Origin: Geodermatophilus sabuli
Lineage (GTDB): Bacteria > Actinomycetota > Actinomycetes > Mycobacteriales > Geodermatophilaceae
Assembly (NCBI RefSeq): GCF_900215145.1
Contig: NZ_OBDO01000007.1
Location: forward strand, 1-64,000
Direction: 5' to 3'
Length of the DNA stretch: 64,000 nt
Shown here one piece after another: positions 58,680-64,000 of the stretch (position 1 is the stretch's first letter; the number at the start of each line of letters is the position of its first letter). The notes under the pieces are model-generated. The model was given only the letters and a program-made list of their open reading frames with translations, was not told the origin of the DNA and made no database searches. The position numbers and the translations under genes were made by a program.

Positions 58680-59813
58680 TCAGCGGCGGGTGGAGACGGT
58701 GACGGTGAACCGGCGGTCGGCCGCCGCCACGCGCGTCGGCCCGACCAGCCGTCGTAGCGCCGCCCGGTGCGGCAGCTGGTTGTTGTAGACCGTCCACAGC
58801 TCGCCGCCGGGGCGCAGCACCCGGCCGGCGGCGGCGAACAGCCGGTCCGCGGCGCCGGTCACGACCGCCGCACCCACGTGGAACGGCGGGTTGCAGACGA
58901 CGAGGTCCGTGCTCGCGTCGGCGACGCCGGCCGCCGCGTCGTCCCGGGTCACCCGCACCCGGCCGGCCACCCCGTTGGCCTCGGCGGTGGCCCGTGCGGA
59001 GGCGACCGCGGCCGCGGACTGGTCGCCGGCGGTGACGCGGACCGCCGGCCGGGCGAGGGCCAGGGCGGTGGCGAGGACGCCGGTGCCGCAGCCGAGGTCC
59101 AGCGCGGTCGCGGCGTCCGGCGCCATCCGGTCGAGGGTGGCCAGCAGCGCGCGCGTCCCGACGTCGACCCGCGTGCCGGCGAACGCCGCGCCGTGCGCGC
59201 AGACGGTGAGGCCGAGGTCGGGGTGCACCTGACGGCGCGGGAAGGACGGCTGCACACCGGCCCGGGGCCCGCGCGCGACCAGCACGCGGGACTTCTGCCG
59301 CGCCAGCGTGGCCGACACGTCGGTGAACGAGGCCCGCAGGACGTCGTTCATCGCGAGCGTCATGTGCTTGACCCGCCCGCCGACGAGGACGGTGACGTCC
59401 GGGGCGGCGGTGGCCGCGAGTTCGGCGATCTCGCGCAGCGCGTCCAGCGACCGCGGCGCCTTGGCCAGCACGAGGCGGGCGCCGGCGAACAGCTCCGGCG
59501 TCAGCGGCAGGGAACGGTGCGAGCCGGTCAGGCCGGTGCGCTCGGCATTGCGGGCCAGCGCCAGCTCCCCGACCAGCAGGTCTTGGCAGACCCGGACGTC
59601 GCGGGCGCCGGCCACCACGACGCCCAGGGTGAGCGCCCCGTAGGAGTCGTCGACGACGACCACCTCGCCGGGCCCGGCCACCGCGATCGCCGCGGCCGCC
59701 TCGTCGAGCAGCAGCCGGTCGGTGGCGTCGACGGCGACCAGGTCCGCCGCCTCGACGTCCGGCTCCCGCCGCAAGTGCGCGAACAGCTCCTCCCGAGCGG
59801 CAGAAATGGCCAT
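58680..59813 (-). CDS. RsmC/RlmG-like 23S/16S rRNA guanine-N2 methyltransferase
   Basis: 377 residues in two methyltransferase-like halves. The C-terminal half is catalytic: [21 protein letters not shown] (motif I) and [15 protein letters not shown] (NPPF motif for base amines). The N-terminal half is a degenerate copy ([13 protein letters not shown]) as in RsmC/RlmG. It should methylate a guanine of rRNA. The ATG at 59813 lies inside a 22-base perfect palindrome; a GTG at 59825 directly after the msrA stop is an alternative, so the start is uncertain. Confidence 0.83.
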   Translation of the reverse strand: MAISAAREELFAHLRREPDVEAADLVAVDATDRLLLDEAAAAIAVAGPGEVVVVDDSYGALTLGVVVAGARDVRVCQDLLVGELALARNAERTGLTGSHRSLPLTPELFAGARLVLAKAPRSLDALREIAELAATAAPDVTVLVGGRVKHMTLAMNDVLRASFTDVSATLARQKSRVLVARGPRAGVQPSFPRRQVHPDLGLTVCAHGAAFAGTRVDVGTRALLATLDRMAPDAATALDLGCGTGVLATALALARPAVRVTAGDQSAAAVASARATAEANGVAGRVRVTRDDAAAGVADASTDLVVCNPPFHVGAAVVTGAADRLFAAAGRVLRPGGELWTVYNNQLPHRAALRRLVGPTRVAAADRRFTVTVSTRR

Positions 59814-59820
59814 TTCTGCC
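59799..59820. repeat. Perfect 22-base palindrome over the methyltransferase start
   Basis: A palindrome with core CAGAAATGGCCATTTCTG contains the ATG of the RsmC-like gene. It may act as an operator, a hairpin that hides the start, or a remnant of a dispersed palindrome family like the others in the window. Confidence 0.65.
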
Positions 59821-59828
59821 GGCACGGC

Positions 59829-60482
59829 TCAGACGCCGGGGAGGCCGACGGGGCAGGAGACGCCGGTCGAGTGGATCGGGCAGTACCCGTTGGGCACCTT
59901 GTGCAGGTACTGCTGGTGGTAGTCCTCGGCGTAGAAGAACTCCCCCAGCGGCGCGATCTCGGTGGTGATCTCGCCGTAGCCGGCCGCGGTCAGGCGCTCC
60001 TGGAACGCCGCCCGGCTGGCCAGGGCGGCGGCCTCCTGCTCGGGGGTGGCGGTGTAGACCGCCGAGCGGTACTGCGTCCCGATGTCGTTGCCCTGGCGCA
60101 TCCCCTGGGTCGGGTCGTGGTCCTCCCAGAACACCTTGAGCAGCTGGTCGTAGGAGATGACGGCGGGGTCGAAGACGACCAGGACGACCTCGGTGTGGCC
60201 GGTCCGCGCCGAGCAGACCTCCTCGTAGGTCGGGTTCGGCGTGTAGCCGCCGGCGTACCCGGCCGCGGTCGAGTAGACCCCCGGCGTCTGCCAGAAGACC
60301 TTCTCCACGCCCCAGAAGCAGCCCGCGCCGAAGACGGCGGTCTGCATGCCCTCGGGGAACGGCGGCTGGATGCGGTTGCCGTTGACCGCGTGCACCTCCG
60401 GCACGTGCGGCAGGGGGTCCGGACGCCCGGGGAGGGCGTCGTCAGGGGAGACCGGCTGGGTCTTGGCCCGGGAGAACAGCAT
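59829..60482 (-). CDS. msrA: Peptide-methionine (S)-S-oxide reductase
   Basis: 217 residues. The catalytic motif GCFWGVEK holds the active cysteine (about 55); [32 protein letters not shown] and QYRSAVY are MsrA signatures. It reduces methionine-S-sulfoxide in proteins with thioredoxin. The C terminus ([17 protein letters not shown]) has two likely recycling cysteines. Upstream of the RsmC-like gene on the same strand. Confidence 0.94.
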   Translation of the reverse strand: MLFSRAKTQPVSPDDALPGRPDPLPHVPEVHAVNGNRIQPPFPEGMQTAVFGAGCFWGVEKVFWQTPGVYSTAAGYAGGYTPNPTYEEVCSARTGHTEVVLVVFDPAVISYDQLLKVFWEDHDPTQGMRQGNDIGTQYRSAVYTATPEQEAAALASRAAFQERLTAAGYGEITTEIAPLGEFFYAEDYHQQYLHKVPNGYCPIHSTGVSCPVGLPGV

Positions 60483-60593
60483 GCCCCGAGCGTAGGCCCG
60501 CGGATCAACGGTCGGTTGTGCGCCATCGACCGGCGGGTCCGGGGCGGCAGGAGCAGGATCGGGCGGACGACGCCGTCGACCGCAGGAGGACCC

Positions 60594-61613
60594 GTGAGCA
60601 CGACGACCCGGGAGTGGCACCTGGCGGCCCGCCCGCACGGCGAGCCGACGCCGGAGGACTTCCGGCTGGTCGAGGTGCCGGTCCCCGAGCCGGGCGAGGG
60701 GCAGGTCGTCGTCCGCATGGTGGCGATGTCGGTGGATCCGTACATGCGCGGCCGGATGCGGTCCGGCCCCTCCTACGCCCCACCGTGGGAGGTCGGCGCG
60801 GTGATGTCGGGCGGCGCCGTCGGCCGGGTGGTCGCCTCGCGGGCGCCGGACCTGCCCGAGGGGACGCTGGTCCTCACCGACGCGGCCTGGCGGGAGATCG
60901 CGGTGCTGGACGCCGGTGCCGTACGCCGGCTGCCGTCGCCGACCGACGTCCCGCCGTCGTGGTTCCTGGGCGTGCTCGGGATGCCCGGGCTGACCGCCTA
61001 CGCCGGGCTGTTCCGGGTCGCCGCGTTCACCCCGGGCGACGACGTCCTCGTCTCCGGGGCCGCGGGCGCCGTCGGCAGCCTGGCCGGGCAGTTCGCCCGG
61101 CTGCGCGGCGCGGGGTCGGTGGTCGGCAGCGCCGGCAGCCCGGAGAAGGTCGCCTGGCTCACCGGCGAGCTCGGCTTCACCACCGCCTTCGACTACCACT
61201 CCGGGGTGGCGGAGGGCGTGGCCGCCGCCGCACCGGACGGCGTCGACGTCTTCTTCGACAACGTCGGCGGAGCACACCTGGAGGCGGCGATCGGGGCGCT
61301 GCGGGTGCACGGGCGGGCGGCACTCTGCGGGTCGATCTCCGGCTACAACGCGGTCGAGCCGCCACCCGGCCCACGCAACATGTCGCTGATGGTGGGCAAG
61401 CGACTCACCCTCCGCGGCTTCCTCGTCGGGGACCACACCGACCTGCGCGCGGAGTTCACCGACACGGTCAGCGGCTGGCTGCGCTCCGGCGACCTGGTCG
61501 TCCGGGAGACGGAGTACCAGGGCATCGAGAACGCGGTGCCGGCCTTCCTCGACCTGATGCGCGGCGTCAACACCGGGAAGATGGTGGTCCGTCTCACCTC
61601 CGATCCCGACTGA
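60594..61613 (+). CDS. NADP-dependent MDR oxidoreductase (curcumin reductase/leukotriene B4 dehydrogenase type)
   Basis: 339 residues, zinc-free medium-chain reductase. VDPYMRGRM, the NADP Rossmann site [29 protein letters not shown] and DVFFDNVGG, and SGYN before the C terminus. It reduces enals, enones or similar with NADPH. GTG at 60594 with CAGGAGGA seven bases upstream; divergent from msrA. Confidence 0.9.
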   Translation: MSTTTREWHLAARPHGEPTPEDFRLVEVPVPEPGEGQVVVRMVAMSVDPYMRGRMRSGPSYAPPWEVGAVMSGGAVGRVVASRAPDLPEGTLVLTDAAWREIAVLDAGAVRRLPSPTDVPPSWFLGVLGMPGLTAYAGLFRVAAFTPGDDVLVSGAAGAVGSLAGQFARLRGAGSVVGSAGSPEKVAWLTGELGFTTAFDYHSGVAEGVAAAAPDGVDVFFDNVGGAHLEAAIGALRVHGRAALCGSISGYNAVEPPPGPRNMSLMVGKRLTLRGFLVGDHTDLRAEFTDTVSGWLRSGDLVVRETEYQGIENAVPAFLDLMRGVNTGKMVVRLTSDPD

Positions 61614-61642
61614 GCGCGCCCCGTCCGGGGCAGTCTGTGCCC

Positions 61643-61846
61643 ATGTGGCTCTTCCTGACCCGTCGCCTGCGCACGTGGCTGGTGCTCACCGTCGTCGTCC
61701 CGCTGGCCACGGGCCTGCTCCGCCGGATCGGCAGGTCGCTGGAGCGCCGCACCGGGCCGACGGCGCTCACCCGCGGCCTGGGCCGGGCCGGGGACCTCGG
61801 CGACCGGGCCCGCGCGACCCTCCGCGGCGGGCGCCGGCGGCGGTGA
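61643..61846 (+). CDS. Small basic membrane protein
   Basis: 67 residues: [21 protein letters not shown] with one hydrophobic stretch, then an Arg-rich half ([23 protein letters not shown]). Similar very basic small proteins occur across actinobacteria, no function known. Its stop overlaps the GTG of the next gene (GTGA), so the two are coupled. Confidence 0.65.
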   Translation: MWLFLTRRLRTWLVLTVVVPLATGLLRRIGRSLERRTGPTALTRGLGRAGDLGDRARATLRGGRRRR

Positions 61847-62532
61847 CCGACCCGCGACTGGAGCACGTCCCGTCGTCCGGCTCGCTGCGGGCGCTGGCGG
61901 TCTTCTGCCACGGGGGCACGGTGGCCAGCGTGGAGCCGCCGCGCGAGCGGGCCCTGTCGCTGCTGCGGATGCGGGCGATCGAGCAGTTCGTCCGTGCCGC
62001 GGGCGCCGGGCGGGGGCTCGGCACCTATCTGGTGCGCTACCGGGTCGCCGGGTGGAACGGCCCCGCGGCCGACGCGTACGCCGACGTCCGGTGGACGCTG
62101 GCCGAGCTGCGGGCCCGCCACGGCGCCGACGTCCCCATCGTGCTGGTGGGCCACTCCATGGGTGGGCGGGCGGTGCTGCGGGCCGGCGGGGACGCCTCGG
62201 TGCGCGCCGTCTGTGCCCTGGCCCCCTGGACGCCGCCGGGCGAGCCGGTGGAGCACCTGCGCGACCGCACGGTGGTGGTCCTGCACGGCCGGGGCGACCG
62301 CTGGGTGCCGGCCGCGCTGTCGGCCGACTTCGCCGAACGGGCGTCGGATGCGGGGGCCCGCATCGCCCGGTTCACCATCGCCGGCGGGCACAGCATGGTG
62401 CGCAGCGCGCCGGTGTGGCACGCCTTCGTCCGGGACGTCGTCCTGTCCGGGGCCGGGCTGGCACCGTGGCGGCCCGATCTCCGGGCGGCCCTGGACCGCC
62501 GGGAGCTCGCCGCCCCGCTGGGCGGCTCGTGA
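61843..62532 (+). CDS. Alpha/beta hydrolase
   Basis: 229 residues. The nucleophile elbow is GHSMGGRAV, the acid in GRGDRWVPAAL and the histidine in AGGHSMV near the C terminus; ALAVFCHGGTVAS holds the oxyanion side. Substrate unknown. Coupled to the small basic membrane protein gene by GTGA. Confidence 0.85.
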   Translation: MTDPRLEHVPSSGSLRALAVFCHGGTVASVEPPRERALSLLRMRAIEQFVRAAGAGRGLGTYLVRYRVAGWNGPAADAYADVRWTLAELRARHGADVPIVLVGHSMGGRAVLRAGGDASVRAVCALAPWTPPGEPVEHLRDRTVVVLHGRGDRWVPAALSADFAERASDAGARIARFTIAGGHSMVRSAPVWHAFVRDVVLSGAGLAPWRPDLRAALDRRELAAPLGGS

Positions 62533-62712
62533 CGACGTCGCGCCCGGGGCGCTAGCGTGCCGCCCGTGACTGCCGGGTCGGCCTCGCGCCGTGCACGAGA
62601 CGGGTTCCCGGCAGACGGCTGAGCGCCGGGCGGGCCCGCGGCCCACCTGCCGTCCTGTCCCCGCCCTCCGGCGGCGACCGCCGCCGAGAGCCCCTCTCCC
62701 GGACAGGGCCCC

Positions 62713-63198
62713 ATGCCGAACCCCTTCGACGAGCACGTCCTCGACCGGTCCCGCGCCGCAGCGCTCGGGGCGGAGCTGGTCCGCATCCACGACGGCCTGC
62801 GCGCGCAGTTGCGCCGGCTGCAGGCCGCGGCCGCCGCGGGAGCCGCGCCGGACGCCCGGCGTCCGCTGCCGGTGCACTGCCTCGCGTTCTGCGCGGCCCT
62901 CACCCGGCACCACACCGGGGAGGACGCCGGCGCCTTCCCCGCGCTGGTCGCGGCGTTCCCCGAGCTGCGGCCGGTACTGGGGAAGATGGCCGAGGACCAC
63001 GCGATGATCTCCGGCATCGCGCTGCGGGTCGAGCAGATCGCCGGCGAGCTGGCCGTCGGCGGCGACGGGCTCCGGCTGGCCGGGGAGCTGGACGGCCTCG
63101 CCGCGATCATGGAGTCGCACTTCTCGTTCGAGGAGCGCCGGATCCGCGCGGCGCTCGACGCCCTCGGCGGCTCGGCGGCCGATCTCCTCGGCGCCTGA
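62713..63198 (+). CDS. Hemerythrin-domain protein
   Basis: 161 residues. Iron ligands of the four-helix hemerythrin fold are visible as HDGL, HHTGED (LTRHHTGEDAGAF), EDHAMI and MESHFSFEERRI. It may bind O2 or NO, or store iron. ATG at 62713, CCC-rich before it; upstream at 62553-62558 TAGCGT seems a -10 with its transcript start at a small 18-codon GTG frame (62566-62622) that may be a leader, low confidence. Confidence 0.82.
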   Translation: MPNPFDEHVLDRSRAAALGAELVRIHDGLRAQLRRLQAAAAAGAAPDARRPLPVHCLAFCAALTRHHTGEDAGAFPALVAAFPELRPVLGKMAEDHAMISGIALRVEQIAGELAVGGDGLRLAGELDGLAAIMESHFSFEERRIRAALDALGGSAADLLGA

Positions 63199-63242
63199 GC
63201 GGAGGCTGAGGGGTGAGAGTCCCTCGCGCCCCAGCCTCCGCT
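63198..63242. terminator. Bidirectional terminator between hemerythrin and ACC deaminase genes
   Basis: AGCGGAGGCTG-A-GGGG (63198-63213) pairs with CCCCAGCCTCCGCT (63229-63242) with a one-base bulge, 15-base loop, between convergent stops. Confidence 0.65.
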
Positions 63243-63244
63243 GC

Positions 63245-64000
63245 TCAGGAGAAGAGTGCGCTGTAGCCGTTGAGCGCGGGCTGCCCGCCGAGGTGGGCGT
63301 AGAGCACCGTGGACGACGGGTCGATCTCGCGGCGCCCCACGAGGTCGACCAGCGCCGCCATCGACTTCCCCTCGTACACGGGGTCGGTGACCATGCCCTC
63401 GGTGCGGGCGGCCAGCTCCATGGCGCGGATCGTCGTCTCGTCGGGGATGCCGTAGACGCCGGCGTGGTAACGCTCGTCGAGCTCGACGTCGTCCAGGGTG
63501 AGCTCGCGCCGCAGGTCGACGAGGCGCCCGGTGCGCTGGGCGATCCGCAGCACCTGGTCGCGGGTCTCGGCCGGCTTGGCGCTCGCGTCGACGCCCAGCA
63601 CCCGCCGCGGCCGGGCGCCGTCCTCCTCCAGCTTGGCGAAGCCGGCGACCATGCCCGCCTGGGTGGAGCCGGTCACCGAGCAGACGACGACGGTGTCGAA
63701 GAAGACGCCGAGCTCGGCCTCCTGCGCCGCGACCTCCTCCGCCCAGCCGGCGAAGCCGAGCCCGCCCAGCGGGTGGTCGCTCGCCCCGGCCGGGATGGCG
63801 TAGGGCTTGCCGCCGCGGGCCTCGATCTCGGCCAGCGCCGCCTCCCAGCTCTCCTTGAACCCGATGCCGAAGCCGGCCTTCACCAGCCGGACGTCGGCCC
63901 CGGCCAGCCGGCTGATGAGGATGTTGCCGACCTTGTCGTAGACGGCGTCGGGCCAGTCGACCCAGCTCTCCTGCACGAGCACGCACCGCAGGCCCACCCG
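63245..64000 (-). CDS. acdS: 1-aminocyclopropane-1-carboxylate deaminase (partial at the window edge)
   Basis: The last 252 codons of an ACC deaminase/D-cysteine desulfhydrase PLP enzyme; the N terminus lies beyond base 64000. [20 protein letters not shown] and [35 protein letters not shown] and [15 protein letters not shown], and [15 protein letters not shown] match AcdS strongly, including the segments that distinguish ACC deaminase from D-cysteine desulfhydrase. It would degrade the plant ethylene precursor to ammonia and 2-oxobutanoate. Confidence 0.87.
   Translation of the reverse strand, partial: RVGLRCVLVQESWVDWPDAVYDKVGNILISRLAGADVRLVKAGFGIGFKESWEAALAEIEARGGKPYAIPAGASDHPLGGLGFAGWAEEVAAQEAELGVFFDTVVVCSVTGSTQAGMVAGFAKLEEDGARPRRVLGVDASAKPAETRDQVLRIAQRTGRLVDLRRELTLDDVELDERYHAGVYGIPDETTIRAMELAARTEGMVTDPVYEGKSMAALVDLVGRREIDPSSTVLYAHLGGQPALNGYSALFS

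Noticed and set aside
62566..62622. 18-codon frame upstream of the hemerythrin gene as a gene
   Set aside because: A TAGCGT precedes it, but there is no coding bias or coupling to the next start; noted only as a possible leader.

Overview
The window comes from a very GC-rich, third-position-G/C-biased actinobacterium. Leaderless-looking starts (TAnnnT six to eight bases before ATG/GTG), a cysteine-free ribosomal protein S4, a class E sortase, an actinobacterial rRNA leader and a PP2C/anti-sigma partner-switching protein all fit. The family Geodermatophilaceae (Blastococcus, Geodermatophilus, Modestobacter) is my best guess from sequence character, not a proven assignment.

Layout. The first 90 bases are the minus-strand leader of an rRNA operon whose 16S gene lies off the left edge; its promoter is near 131-158. 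Next come DNA repair genes (alkB, recQ-like) and a PHP phosphoesterase. From about 4.2 to 20.7 kb lies a catabolic region: carbamate kinase (arcC), barbiturase, a short catechol/3-oxoadipate block (an internally deleted catechol dioxygenase, catC, a SnoaL-like gene, pcaD), then rpsD with a DUF2470 gene sharing an IdeR-like iron box, a DUF1116/FdrA pair, a uracil/xanthine (NCS2) permease and a three-subunit molybdenum hydroxylase with a CoxG protein. From 20.7 to 33 kb are flavoenzymes (OYE, LLM), an LPNTG surface protein with a class E sortase, a Baeyer-Villiger monooxygenase/serine hydrolase pair with a divergent GAF/Fis regulator, and an ABC exporter divergent from a MarR regulator. From 33 to 48 kb: flavohemoprotein, an ABM-HhH fusion, a GGDEF protein, an AlkZ-like protein, hydantoinase HyuA/HyuB, an XRE regulator, a SulP transporter, a small DNA ligase and a MarR/NmrA pair. 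From 48.8 to 55.1 kb is a two-gene stress-signalling operon dominated by a protein of about 1715 residues. The right end has a chemoreceptor, methyltransferases, msrA, small housekeeping genes, hemerythrin and a partial ACC deaminase.

How the genes work together. The most interesting reading is an oxidative pyrimidine route: permease imports uracil/thymine; the Cox-type hydroxylase makes barbiturate; barbiturase opens it to ureidomalonate. No ureidomalonase is visible. The FdrA/DUF1116 pair is related to subunits of oxamate carbamoyltransferase, and ureidomalonate is oxalurate plus one CH2, so I propose phosphorolysis to malonamate plus carbamoyl phosphate, which ArcC would convert to ATP. 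A shared 17-base box (consensus about TYANCRYTRAGGYAYYT) lies upstream of arcC, between fdrA and the permease (two copies), upstream of the cox operon and upstream of hyuAB, tying the dispersed units into one candidate regulon.

Several palindromic repeat families occur between genes: GAGATCGGCGATCTC in inverted pairs (three loci), GGTTTCCGCGGAAACC (four copies), and single large palindromes at 42.0 and 59.8 kb. No tRNA, CRISPR array, insertion sequence or phage gene was seen.
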